64,000 nt of DNA. Origin: Mallotus nudiflorus. Lineage: Eukaryota > Streptophyta > Magnoliopsida > Malpighiales > Euphorbiaceae. The notes under the pieces were generated by a model. It made no database searches. It was not told the DNA's origin and saw only the letters and a program-made list of their open reading frames with translations. This document shows, piece by piece, positions 37,010-49,300 of the stretch; positions within the stretch are counted from its first letter, which is position 1; every line of letters begins with the position of its first letter. The stretch lies in assembly GCA_947683625.1 (NCBI GenBank), contig CANTUR010000925.1, positions 248,001-312,000 on the forward strand, given 5' to 3'. The translations under genes were made by a program, and so were the position numbers.

Positions 37010-37165
37010 TGCAAAGAGATGAGGCGTGTGGACGTAGAAGATAGCCACGTACCGAGAAGAGATTAAAGAAGCATGTGGTGGCCAGCCAATTTGCCTCGTA
37101 ACTCACAAATTAAAAAAGCACCAGCAGCTGGACCACTCGCTCATCTGATCTCCATTCCACATATA
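37010..37165. other. GC-richer island, unidentified
   Basis: About 150 bp of clearly higher GC content within AT-rich DNA, containing CCACGTACC (an ACGT-core motif) and CACCAGCAGCTGGACCAC. No frame or RNA family was recognised. It could be a conserved regulatory segment or a transposon remnant. Confidence 0.3.
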
Positions 37166-37171
37166 TATTTT

Positions 37172-37657
37172 ACACAATTATAAAATATTTTTATACTACA
37201 TAATATAAATTAATTTTTATAAATATCTTATAATTAATATTGATTTAAAAAATTAATTTGTTTATAAATTTTTTGTTGAATCAACAATTTAATTTAAGTT
37301 AAATTTCTAATTTTGTTTATGAATGATAAGTTGATGATCGACTCATTTCTCTGGGATCTTTTTTATTTTTTGGAATTTTAAGCATTTTATAAATTTATAT
37401 CTGATGTTTTTACAATTACAAAATATTTTTGATACTATATTAAATATAAGTTAATTTTTTTAAATAATTTATAATTATTATTATTTTAAAAATTGTAATA
37501 TGGATTATGAAATTTTTTATCGTCAAATATTTTTATATAAAAAATTAAATATTTGTAATATTTGAGCCAGATTTCTGGTTTTTGTTTATAAGTGATAAGT
37601 GGGTGATAAATGCATTTCTTTTGGTTTATTTTTTGTTTTCTGGAATTTTAAGCTTTT
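37172..37657. repeat. Diverged tandem duplication, ~240 bp unit
   Basis: Two consecutive copies: the first from 37172 to about 37390, the second from about 37410 to 37657. Both open with ACAATTA(T/C)AAAATATTTTT and close with TGGAATTTTAAGC preceded by a GTTTAT(G/A)A(A/G)TGATAAG block. Copies are clearly diverged. Confidence 0.6.
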
Positions 37658-38969
37658 TTTTTTTTAGCTGCTTGTAATTATTGTAATGTTGGAAGGAAAC
37701 TGTTTCTTTTACAAAAGCATTCATTTTCATCATCTCTTTTTCTTGTCTCTTTTCTTTTCTTTCAAGAAAATCTTTTATCCAAATCTTTTCTTTATGTTGA
37801 AAAAGGGAAAAAAAAGGAGTTGGAGGATAACTCTACTTTAATTAAATATTTTAATTTTATGATAAAATGTTTTATAAAACATGATGATGTTAATTAAATA
37901 TTGGTTGTATTTGATTTAATACTTGTAACTAAACATTGAGAAATGGTTAATAATAAAACTTATAGAATTGTTCTAATTGATAAAATGGTTTTTTTTTTTT
38001 AACTTTTAGTTCAATATTATTAAAATTTAAAAATATATATCATACTTAGAGGTATAGTTGACAACTTTAATTAATTTGAATTTTATTTATTTATTATTGA
38101 ATTAAATTCAAATCAAACTTACTGTATTAATAATTGATCAAATTCTAAACTGAATCTAAATAAATAATTATTATCTTTTATAATTTTAGCATGATCATAC
38201 ATTTTAGTTAAAATTAAAAAATCATATATGACAGCTTTAAAAAGTCACTTCGAATGGCATGTATTATATATTAATGTTGTTAAAACTATAAATAATTAAA
38301 ATGACAATTTTTAAAAAATATATATATAATAATTTTACAAAAAATATAAATATCATAAATTTTTAATACCAATAAATTTAAAAAGTTTATATGGACACAA
38401 ATAATATATATATATATATATATAATTAATGGTGATGACTAGCATAAAGTGACTTTTTTTATTTTTTTTGAAAATACTAGCTTTAAGTGATAATTCTCAC
38501 TTGGGTTGAGTATGAATTATACTCACTGGTATATATAATAAAAACATACTAACTATTGTTAAAATCAGCTGTCAAAAAATTATTTTTAATTAAATTAAGT
38601 TTTGGTTTTTTTAATGTATACAATCAGACTAAATTAATTATTAAAATTTTTTGTTATTTTTATAATTATACTCAAGTTACACTAAATTAATTAAAATTCA
38701 TATTAAGAATTAAAAAAAAAAACATACTAAGCATTTTATACATGTATATTGTTTGTTACAATTTCGGAATATCATATTGCGAGATATTTTCTTCTAACTT
38801 TTTTTTTTTAAAAAAATTAGAATATATAATGTTATCTTTTGGATATATATGAATGTGAATTATGGGTAATTGTTAAATTATTGGTAAAATATGTATGTGC
38901 ATGAATCAACAAGCTTTTTATTGGCTTGTGCATTTATATACATTAACAATGTATGATGTAATATGGAAC

Positions 38970-39262
38970 GTAACATTATAAATTTTTTACTATAAATTTA
39001 TAATATAATTAATTAATATTTATTATATTTTTAATTTTATAAATTAAATATCTAACTATAATTATATTTAACAAATATAAATGCTAACTAATTGTATTAC
39101 ATGTCAAATTTATAGGAAAGAATTCATAAATATATATGATGAACTGTTTCAATTTACCACGTAAAATTATAAATTTTCTGCTATAAATTTGATATATAGC
39201 ACAATCAGTTAGCATTTATTATGTTTTTTAACTTTAAAAATTAAGCATCTAATTATAATTAC
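38970..39262. repeat. Direct repeat pair, ~100 bp unit
   Basis: About 38970-39070 and 39165-39262 share ATTATAAATTTT..CTATAAATTT, then ..TTAGCATTTATTAT-like and ATCTAA(T/C)TATAATTA blocks in the same order. The second copy abuts the left arm of the long inverted repeat at 39271. Confidence 0.55.
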
Positions 39263-39270
39263 TTTTAATA

Positions 39271-40145
39271 CATTTATAAACATTTTTTTTAATAATTTGT
39301 ATGAGTTATTTTTTAAAATGTCATATATTGTGAAACTTTTTCATATAAAATTATGAATTATTTTCTAAAATAATAACAAGTGATTTAATTTATTAATCTT
39401 AAAATTAAATTAAATTAAATTATTTATTTTTGACACATTTTAATAAATATTATTGCTGACATATTAAATATTAAATATATTTAATTAAACTATTTTAGTT
39501 ATAAATTTTTTTAATAATTTGTAAATATTGAAAATATTACTCATTTATAAAAAAAAATAAAAAAAAAACTAGGGATTAAGGGAAAAAAAATGATGTTGCC
39601 ATGATGGATACTACCTACAATGCGGCCATAAGAGATATATGTATAAACTTAAAAATAGAAAAATCGACAGTGCTCAAAATATATAACCCACCGAACTGGT
39701 CTATCAGTTAAAGAATTGATTATGATGGTTGTGGAGTTTAATTAGTCACGTTTTTTTTTCGATTTTTCTCATTATATGCAATTGCATGACGATATTAGCC
39801 AATGAAATGGCTTTGGAATGGAGCTATAAACGGCGCTTTTTTTTTTTTTTCCCTTAATCCTTGGTATTTTTTTATTTATAAAATGAGAAATATTTTCAAT
39901 AATTAAAAATTATTAAAAAATTTTATAACTAAAAATAGTTTAATTAGATATATTTAATTCTTAATATGTCAGAAATAATGTTTATCAAAATGTGTCAAAA
40001 TAAATAATTTAATTTAAAATTAATAATTAAATCACTTTTTATTATTTTAAAAAATAACCCATAATTTTATATAAAAAAAATTCACCATATATAATATTTT
40101 AAAAAATAACTCATACTAATTTTTTTAAAAAATTCATAATAAATG
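39271..40145. repeat. Long inverted repeat element (~310-bp arms, ~246-bp spacer)
   Basis: The left arm (about 39271-39592) and right arm (about 39839-40145) are inverse copies over ~310 bp: for example GTATGAGTTATTTTTTAAAA, TGACACATTTT and GGATTAAGGG on the left recur as reverse complements on the right. Substitutions are few enough for the arms to pair. The spacer holds a tRNA-like piece (TGGTCTATCAGTTAAAG at 39696, then GGAGTTTAATTAGTCACG). The structure fits a foldback or MITE-type DNA element with long terminal inverted repeats. No target-site duplication was seen, so outer ends are approximate. Transcription would give a long hairpin RNA. Confidence 0.82.
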
Positions 40146-41343
40146 GAACTATTTGAAAATGAATTGTACGGAAATTTAGTATTATTGTTAAATAGTTAAA
40201 AAAATCATGATTTATTTTAAATAATTAGGTATGTAGAATTTTATAAATTGTTATATTATTTAGATGTGAAATTTATTTACAGTTTCAATGCTATGTTTAA
40301 GTGGAATGAGTTTAAATAAATTTTTACTTGCGAAATATATTCTTCTCGTTTTTTTTTTAAATTTAAGTTCCCAATAATTAACTTCGTAATCATTAGATGT
40401 ATTACATAAAAATTTTTCTAGAAACTTCATTTGACCCATGAGATTCAAATTCATATCTAGACTAGCTTTTTAACTATGTAGACAAACTCCATTGGTCTTT
40501 ATATTTTTTAAATATGAGATTTAGGTGTATCTCTTAAATTATTTTTCAAGTACTTAAACTATTTATCACGTGTTAAATTGGAGACATTATATATTAGTTA
40601 ATCTTATTTTTAAGGAGTTGGAAAATCAAATTAATAAAAATTCAGTATGTAATTAAAGTGATAAAAAATAAAATTTAATTAGACATAAATAAATCCTAAA
40701 TAACTTAATATTATGAATTTGATATTTCAAATTCTTAAGGGCTAAAATCATTATAAAACTTCTCATTAAATCAATATATTTTAACTTATTTTTTTGAGAT
40801 TCAAATTCACAACCAGCTTAATAGATCAAAACAGATTTGGGCTTGTTCCTGTAAAATTAAAATCCTACTATTCACAACTGTATATTCACACTTTTTACTA
40901 CTTTAATTATTTATAAGAAACTAAGTTTGTGTTTAGATTTTCATTCGAAATCATTCGGCTATTAAATTATTTTATTATTTTGTATACTTTAATACCATAT
41001 AGAAAATGTTAGTCCATACTCGCTCATTTGAACCAATATATGAAAAATCAATTAGTTTATGTCAAACCACAATCTATATCACTCATATATTACCTAACTT
41101 TGTATGTAATTTTAAATGTGAGATTCGTTCATAACCAATTAATCATGGAAGTTGAACTTATCTCTTAAGTATTCACTTGACCATATGCCAAATTGCCAAT
41201 GACTATTCATGGGTCCAGAGCGACATGCCTTCAATGGCACTTGTGAAGCCCATCTTCGCATTGTTCAACTTTATGAAGTAGGCTTGTGTTCTCCAGGCAC
41301 ACCCAAAATAATTAGCAAAATATTAATGCAAAAATGCTATTTA

Positions 41344-41374
<31 letters not shown>

Positions 41375-43569
41375 CATCATCATCGAAATCCCGATTGTCA
41401 TAAAATTTTGATTATTTCAAAATCTAAGTTAGGTTGACCCTAAGAGAAACAAAACTTTATCAACACTTTTCTTTCACGTATAAATTTTAAATCTTAAATC
41501 TGAAATCCTATTTAAGAAAATTCAAACTTTTTATAACATAAACTAACATATGTTAATAACATAAAATTTATTATTAAGTCACATATAAATTGTATCTGAA
41601 CAGCCTTAACACTCATCAAACAATTCCTGTTTTTAGTAAATGTATAATAAATTTCGCATTCAACATAAATATTCATAATAAACATTCATCAAATAAAAAT
41701 ATATGATAAATAAAATAAAAAAACTGAACTATTGTCCTAACGAATGTGATCTTTCAACTTGGATTTCATATCTATATATTAAATGAGAAGTTATTGAAAT
41801 ATTTAGGTATGATATTTTTTTTATTTTTTTGGTAGATAGTTTGATTATTTATGCATATAAATTAATGTAATAATGATATTGTAATCCATAGTAATTAGTT
41901 AATTAAGGTTTAGCAAGAGTTGTTGTGTAGGTGTAGGACTAATTTTATAAATAGGACACCATGTGAGTCATGTGGTCATGTTGAATTAATTAACATAGAG
42001 ATAGGGCACATCAAAATTGTCTAGGGGCTATGGCTTGCTTGCAAATCTTGCATCAAGATACACCTAAATGGAATATGTATAGGTGGATCATGCAAGAGAT
42101 AATCTTGTTTAGATTTGTTTTTATAAGGGATTATGTAGGTTGAGATATCTAAATTACTAAGTCAAAATTGCTATGCACAATTAGCTCATTAATTAGCATA
42201 TAGCACATAATATTATAAGTCCAAATTGTCATTTAAATTTTAACATTAAAAAATAAATTTTGATATTAATTTTATTGGTTCAAATAAAATTTTTAAATTT
42301 TGTTAATTAAAATTTTATTTATAAGAAAATATATATTAAAAGGATTTTACATTTTTATAAAATTCAGCCAATTCAAATGTCATAGTAGATAAAATTTAGA
42401 ATTTATATGATTATTGAATACTTTTTTTTTTTTAAACAATGATTATTGAATACTAAAATCATCAAATTTAAAAAATTCAATGAAACAATATGGAATACTT
42501 ATATTAATTTCTACAAAATCACAACGTAGCTAACATTTTCTACCTCAATGATTTGATGTAGCTACCAAATATTATAATTTTTTTAAAATCATTTGAAACT
42601 TAAAAGTATCTCATCTTGATTTTAATAGATCCCATCAGAACATGCTCCCGGTTTAAATTATTTATTTTCAAACTAATGGCTTTTACATGAATGCGCTCAA
42701 ACACACACACAATTATATATATATATATGCTTCAACCAAAATTAGTCGATATAGCTTCTTTTTTTTTTTTTTTTTTTTTTTTCTGAACAAGTAGTATACA
42801 TAATCTAGTAAATTATTTATAGTTCTGAATTCTGGTATAATTTATATTTTAATAGAATTAAAAGCAATAGTACCCACTTTAAAAAGAACAACAAGATGTT
42901 ACTTTTTTAAAATTTTACTTAAAATATAAATTATAATAAATAAAAACAATTGTTAAAGTATAGTATTTTTATCAAATTAAAAGTAAAAAAAATATAAAAA
43001 AATTTAAATGTTTTATAATAGAAACATATAAAAAACAAAATAAAAGCAAAGCTAGGTAAAACCTTGAGAAGCTAGTTATCACAATTCATTGGATTCCACC
43101 AACTTTGACAAAGAATCTTATAGCTCCAGTCTTGTGACCAACACATTCCTCAAAAATATCAAAAACTTTATTATCAATGTTTTTTCTTTCCTATAATATA
43201 AATTTAATTAAATTGTCCTTTCTTAACTGATCGAGGAATATTTATTTTAGCGATTGAAATATAATTCACTTTCTAATATTTAGAAAAATCTGTTTGATTA
43301 ATATTTTTTAAAAGGAGTTAGTAGCTATTAAATATATTCAAACAGTATCAATTTATAAAAATTTTAATTTAAATTTTTTTATCAACGGATATTGTTTTTA
43401 AAATTATATTTACTTTTTTAACCTCATTTTTTTAACTTTAACTAATTATCATTATTTAATAAATATTATTTTAATAATTATAAAAAATATTAATATTATA
43501 GTTATTAAAAAATATTAACCACACAAATAAAAGTATTAAAAATAATATTAATAAATAATTTTACAACTG

Positions 43570-43570
<1 letters not shown>

Positions 43571-43612
<42 letters not shown>
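43571..43612. repeat. (AAT)n microsatellite
   Basis: About 13 nearly uninterrupted TAA/AAT units. Confidence 0.95.
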
Positions 43613-43869
43613 TTTGTATTTTATTTAAAATAAATTATTGAATAAAAGTATATATATTCTTTTTCTAAAATATTATAAATAAAATCATTTACAATATTTT
43701 TTATTATAAGTATTAAATAATTTTTTTACCATATATATATATATATATATACACACATACACTATTAGCAACTATTGTTATAATTTTACCAAATACTTAA
43801 TATCGATTAGCTATCAATTATTAGTCACTAACTATAACAACAATAGTTTAACCAAATAGGTCCTAAACT

Positions 43870-43975
43870 GACTTAAATTTCTCTAATACAACAAGGAGAG
43901 CAAGAAAAAATGGAGTTCGAATCCTACTATTCATCATATATTTTACCACTTAAATTATTCATGATAAATAATTAA
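43870..43975 (+). repeat. SINE-like repeat fragment (tRNA-derived head)
   Basis: Contains GAGTTCGAATCC (43913-43924), a pol III B-box form, followed by TACTATTC and TTTTACCACTTAAATTAT, the tail shared in diverged form with the minus-strand copies at 50525 and 54850. The A box is not clear. Confidence 0.4.
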
Positions 43976-44444
43976 ATTATCTTTAATCACAACAAATTTA
44001 AAAATACATAATCAAATTCTAAAAATCTATTTACTTCGAATAGATTTTGTTAATTAATAACAATAATCGAATGAGTTATAAATTGTCCACGACAGTTAGA
44101 TCTATAGTTAAGGCAAATTTTTCACTAACAGAAAAAAAAAAAAAAATGATCACTCCACTAAAAGAAAGATATTAAACAATCATTTATAATATATATTATA
44201 AATTTTAATTGAATACAACATAATCATAATATGTATAAACATTTTCTATAATTTTAGATATTAAATTAAATTTTACCTCATGAAATGGGATTTGTAATCA
44301 ACAAAAGTACATATAAAAAGGATTTGTAATCGTAATAGTCTATTTTAAAGAAAAAAATTATTTTTTATAAGTAAAAGTCAAACAATATTACAAGTCAAGT
44401 CAACGAATGAGCCAAAATTCTTTTTTGTTGTGATCTAGTGCTTC

Positions 44445-45767
44445 TCATGAGCATGGAGTCTTAACTAAAAACTCATACTTGTCAACTCCACTGGCAGGAA
44501 GTGCCACCATTACTTTAACATCAGCCGTCTGATTAAACACAGGCAAGATCAAACAGTACCTATCACAACAGATGGATCCCACATGAACAGGTTTCCCCAT
44601 ACCAAAGTCAACTCTTTCTAATCCTAATCTTGACCATTGTGATATTATCAAAACACCTACTGAGTCAGGACACGCTCTTGATTGACTCACTGATTCTATA
44701 ACCGATCTCACATACTCATCATCAACTCTTTCTTTAGCTTTCTTTATCAACATTGATGCGTACCCTAATCCTTTCTCTGTCAAATCTTTAACACTTGTTT
44801 GTGCACAGCCAAGAACAAATGCGTTGCCGTAGTATCCATTGGGTAGACTCGGTTTAACTCGGTTTCTAACGTTGATACTAAACAGAAGCTTCAAGATTTG
44901 ATTTGATGGTAAATTTAAAGCTCTTGCCCAACTTCTCCATACATGAGCTGACACTACTTCATAAGAAGTGAATGTTGACTCACGAGTTGTGGAAATTGCG
45001 AGTCGTTTTAGCTCATTTTGCCTTCTTTTATCGATAATAATAGAAGTAGGAGCGAGTCTTTCATTCGTAAACCTATTCAAAAACCCGCAAAGATCAGGAA
45101 CTCGGCTGAACTCAGGATGACTCGGTGACAAGTAAGATCGATAGTAAGGCTTTATTGGATCAAGAAGATGACGATCCCAAACTGGTTTTGGCTTTAAGTC
45201 AGTAATAACTCGTTCTTGATCTTGACTCGTGACAAGATAAGCAAACGAGTTAAGAAACTCAGCACTACCAATCCCGTCACATGCGCAATGGTTGAAGCCA
45301 ACTCCTAAAGTTGCAGCACCATCTTTAAGCCATGTAAGCTGGATGACAAGAAGTGGGGCCCCCTGAAGAACATCTGCCAAGTGGAAAGATAAGAGTTTCC
45401 TCCATTGTGTCACGTACCTTGGAGCTCTATCAAAATCACTAACAGTAATGTTATCAGATACAGCTTCCATGAACACTGCACCTTGGGCTCGACATATGAC
45501 TTCAAGATTGGAGTCATCAGGTCTAGCCCTGACTCGACCTGCAAGAGGGTAGTAAGGAACCAATGCATTAGCCAATGCGGACTTGACTCGAGCCGTGATG
45601 GAACCACGGTCTAACCCTGGACGGGCCTTGAAAACCAACAGGTATTCAATAGTAAAACGTAGAAAAAGCTGAGAATCAAGAGATGAAAGAGATAATATAC
45701 GAGTTGGAGTTGGGGTTGATGGTTTAACAACAACAGCTTCTTTGACATGAACAGAACTCAATGCCAT
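44445..45767 (-). CDS. BAHD acyltransferase
   Basis: A 440-residue single-exon protein of typical BAHD length. BAHD enzymes are cytosolic and transfer acyl groups from CoA thioesters to alcohols or amines in specialised metabolism, cuticle and hormone modification. The catalytic HxxxD motif is HCACDGIG (His160, Asp164), placed as usual near the end of the first half. The second signature, normally DFGWG, is DFGMG (387-391) with Trp replaced by Met; this motif is structural rather than catalytic in known members. Other family blocks seen are SSLDSQLFLRFTIEYLLVF (28-46), YYPLAGRVR (72-80), TSYEVVSAHVWRSWARALN (267-285) and GYYGNAF (311-317). The acceptor cannot be predicted from sequence alone. 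The start at 45767 is supported by a TATA box 65-72 bp upstream and a family-like N-terminus. Reading frame intact. Confidence 0.93.
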   Translation of the reverse strand: MALSSVHVKEAVVVKPSTPTPTRILSLSSLDSQLFLRFTIEYLLVFKARPGLDRGSITARVKSALANALVPYYPLAGRVRARPDDSNLEVICRAQGAVFMEAVSDNITVSDFDRAPRYVTQWRKLLSFHLADVLQGAPLLVIQLTWLKDGAATLGVGFNHCACDGIGSAEFLNSFAYLVTSQDQERVITDLKPKPVWDRHLLDPIKPYYRSYLSPSHPEFSRVPDLCGFLNRFTNERLAPTSIIIDKRRQNELKRLAISTTRESTFTSYEVVSAHVWRSWARALNLPSNQILKLLFSINVRNRVKPSLPNGYYGNAFVLGCAQTSVKDLTEKGLGYASMLIKKAKERVDDEYVRSVIESVSQSRACPDSVGVLIISQWSRLGLERVDFGMGKPVHVGSICCDRYCLILPVFNQTADVKVMVALPASGVDKYEFLVKTPCS

Positions 45768-45831
45768 TCTTTATGGGTTTTTTGTGCTCTTGATTTGAGG
45801 GCTATGGCTAGAAGAAGAGAAGAGGTGGGTT

Positions 45832-45839
45832 GTTTATAT
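45832..45839 (-). promoter_or_regulatory. TATA box of the BAHD gene
   Basis: TATATAAAC on the minus strand about 65-72 bp upstream of the ATG, followed by a CT-rich leader (CTCTTCTCTTCTTCTAG), a common plant 5' UTR composition. Confidence 0.65.
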
Positions 45840-45942
45840 ACATAAGAGAAAGAAATGATTATTGGTTTGTTAATTAAATGATTAATTAATGGTAATGGAG
45901 TTAATAATTATAAGCTAAGAAAGCATGTGTATGTGTGTGCCC

Positions 45943-45979
<37 letters not shown>

Positions 45980-45980
45980 A
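45943..45980. repeat. Compound (CT)n(TA)n microsatellite
   Basis: About 11 CT units followed by about 8 TA units, roughly 180 bp upstream of the BAHD start. On the transcribed side it reads as a GA-rich (GAGA-type) tract. Confidence 0.92.
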
Positions 45981-45994
45981 CAGACAAATAGAAG

Positions 45995-46343
45995 GAAAAA
46001 TTATAAATTTAATGTGTGATGTTTTATAATTTTTCTACTTGAGTATATGAACTTTTGAAAAAAAACATTAATTAGATGTATTCAATTTATTTTAAACTGA
46101 TTATATGTTTAGTCAGTTTAAACGGATCTATTTTTTGTCAGTTATCTTTATCTAAGTGGACAATAATAGAATATGAGCTGAAAAAAATGATATTTAAATT
46201 AAAAAAAATAAATTTTATTTGAACTGACTAAATGTACAATCAATATAAAATAAAATAAATGTATTTAATTGATATATTTTTTTAAAATTAAAACACTTAA
46301 ATGAAAAAAAAGAATAAGTCACACACTAAATTTATAATTTTTC
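45995..46343. repeat. MITE-like element with ~127-bp terminal inverted repeats
   Basis: The left arm (45995-46121) starts GAAAAATTATAAATTTA and the right arm (46217-46343) ends with its exact reverse complement; inside, AGTCAGTTTAAA on the left matches TTTGAACTGACT on the right. Total 349 bp with a ~95-bp centre. It lies about 230 bp upstream of the BAHD start. No target-site duplication could be fixed. Probably a non-autonomous DNA transposon. Confidence 0.8.
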
Positions 46344-49300
46344 GATAGAAAGATAGATATATAACCTTTTTTTTTTTTGTAACTGTGAGAGATTTGTGCC
46401 AAGATTCTCCGGGCACAACTTTATGGAAAAAATAATATCAAAACAAATGTTAACAGCTTGCCTTTGCTTTCTGTCTGTTTAGCACAGATTGTTGGCTATG
46501 GCTGTAGAAAAAGAAAGCCGTATATACATATATGTAGATGGTCTTTTTGGCAAGATTGATAGCTACAACTCCAAGAGAAAAAAAGAAAAACAGAGACTGA
46601 CATACCATATATATATATATATATTATTTGTGCCAAAATTAGAGAACTACGCATACTATGTTTTATTTATTTATTTTATATATGCATAATTAATTGTAAG
46701 GTGTTTTTTTCGTTAAATGAGTTTGATGGAGATGAATTATACAAGTGACCGTGTCAAAATCGGTTGATTAGTGGTTATAATTTTGAAAAAATTTAAAAAA
46801 TATATATAAAGTAACTTTAATTGCTTGCAGTATTTGAATATTGCAATCGTCAATTTTGTAAGGAAAAATCTACCATATGTGCTGTTTATCAATATCTAAT
46901 TGTTATAAGTTGTATTGTTTATCTTAGGGGATCTCTTACAAAGCTAAAAGAGAACTGATTGAAAAGTTTTCAATAATATTTTTTGGAACTGACAATCAAC
47001 GACATTATATGCCTTCAGAACAGACGATCAGCAACATTATTATTAGATTTTTTGAGCATTTTGATTAAAATTTTAAATTATAGTTGATAACATTATTAGT
47101 TAATTATTAGTAATTTTTAAAATTCTTTTATGGGTGATATATGGTAAACTCTATAAATCTAAATAATTTGTAAGAATTAATTTCACCGTAAGAAATGGAA
47201 TTTGAACCTTTTTTTTCTTAAGATAAATTCTTTTGACCCTTGAGTTAGAACTCTAAATACATTTTAATTGGGGTTATTGCACTGCAAGAGAAAGAGGGGT
47301 GAGAGGACACATATGGCTGTGTGCATCAAGATGATGAGCACCTTTTGGAGTTGGGGATCAATGATTTGCTGTTTTGACACTTGGTGGACCCAAATTTTCA
47401 GGCCAAAAAAAAAAAATTGATTAGAATTCTATTTCATGAAGATGCAAATATAGGGCCCCAGATGTTTCCTCTTGGTTAATAAAGTATTTAATAATACTTG
47501 CACATTTCTATACATTGGACCCTTCTTTCTTTGGATTTATGCTATATATGTCCAATAAGGTTTTGCTAATTTCTGGTCTTTGTTTTTTTTGCTAATTTCT
47601 GGTCTTTGTTTTAGACTTTTAGGTAAGTATTCTTGGCCATATATGTAATCTAAATGTTGTTGCTTGCTTCAAACTTGAGTGTTTAAACATGTAATTGGAA
47701 GATTTAATTATATATCAATCATATACGTTGTGAATGTTTTATGTATAATATGTTTTTTTTTTCCCCTAAATTATCGATAATTAACGTTTATTCAATTCTA
47801 ATTCGTTCAGTTTATTTGAATAAATTATAAATACAATAAATATTTATAATAACTAATTTAATACGACTGTATATATCATTAATTTGAACTCAAAACACAT
47901 GTAAATAAAAATAATTGTTATCAACTAATACTAACCACGGTTGTTTAATATACACATATGTATATACATACCATAGCTTTGTTTTAAATGAATAATACAA
48001 TTTATAGGCCATAGATATGCACTTCTAACAGTTGGAATTTGGAAGACAGGTTGCATGAAAGGGTCTAATTGGATTTTTTTTTTTTTTGTGTGTTCATAAT
48101 ATTACTATTAGATTTGTTTGTAAATTAAAATAAGTTAAAATATGCATAAAATTAATCCACATCATCCAAAATTTTTGAGAGATAGATTATCCAAGATTTA
48201 TTTTTAAAAAAATGCATAAAAATTGAATTTGAAAAACATAATCAATGATAAAAACTTTTGATATCTCTCAATGATCTATCAGAATTTTTATAATCCTCAT
48301 GTGTGAACCTCTACTTTATCTCAATATATACACAATTATAAGATGTTTTATAATTGAATAAGAAGTTAATTTTTATTTGCATTTTATGATTAATATTATT
48401 TTAAAAAAATTCATTATAAATATTTTTATATAGAATTTCCATAGAATCTTATGTCAATAATTTTTTATATGGAAGACGTTGCAACCCACTACACAATAAA
48501 TTTATTTTGAAATTTAATTTTTGATCTCATATATAAGTAACTCTACCAACTGAAAAAATAAATATCTTTATCATTGCACGGTACACTGCATCATTGTTCC
48601 TATTGCACGATAGTAATCATTTTCCTTTTGTATACGTGTAAATGAGATTAAAAAACTAGGGATATAGATGGTTGTCGGCTAGAGGCTCATGCACGGTATC
48701 GAAAAGAGATTTATTTTCCTGCAGAAGAATAACATCTAAACTTGTCCCATCATTTATTTTCTGTTAAACAGCACAATCTCTAGCATTGCTAGTTGGATAT
48801 GACAATTAATATAGATCATACTCATGCAAAATAAAGCAAGATCTATAACATAAGGCCGGTACCTTCTATTGTCCAGCTATAACAAATAAATAATATTTGC
48901 TATTTTTTTTTACCGTAATCGTATTATTAATATCATAATCGAATCATAACGATTAATTTATTAGCTATTAGTGAAATTTTAAAAGTGGCCAAAAATAATT
49001 TTTAATTGTCATATTCGAACCTTGCCTCAGCCTTAGCCACGCTGCAAGGCCTCATCCGCGTATTGCTAATTAATAGCTTAATATTAATTTTTTTTTATGT
49101 AGTTTGGACATGATCAGCATATAAATGGCCTAATTCATGTGTTTAACCAATTAATTAAGTTGATTATTAAGAAATAATCAAAATCAACAACCCCCATCAG
49201 CATTGCGTTTCTTGTTGATTCCTGCTAATTATTCTTTGAAAAACAAATATATTTATATATAAAGTAAGTTAAGAATGATCTTAACTAGTTGATTCGCATA

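Larger units (their letters stand above)
40146..44440. other. Intergenic, AT-rich, with simple repeats and repeat fragments
   Basis: No gene recognised. Contains TTA repeats at 41347-41376, a poly-T run of about 25 near 42760-42782, an AAT repeat at 43571-43612, TA runs near 42715 and 43735, and tRNA-like repeat fragments (SINE-like) around 40440-40500, 40797-40930 and 43870-43975. A TATA-containing segment at 41940-42120 includes a small hairpin. Confidence 0.5.

Noticed and set aside
41209..41403. ORF MGPERHAFNG... as a gene
   Set aside because: No family resemblance, and its end is made by a TTA/TCA microsatellite.
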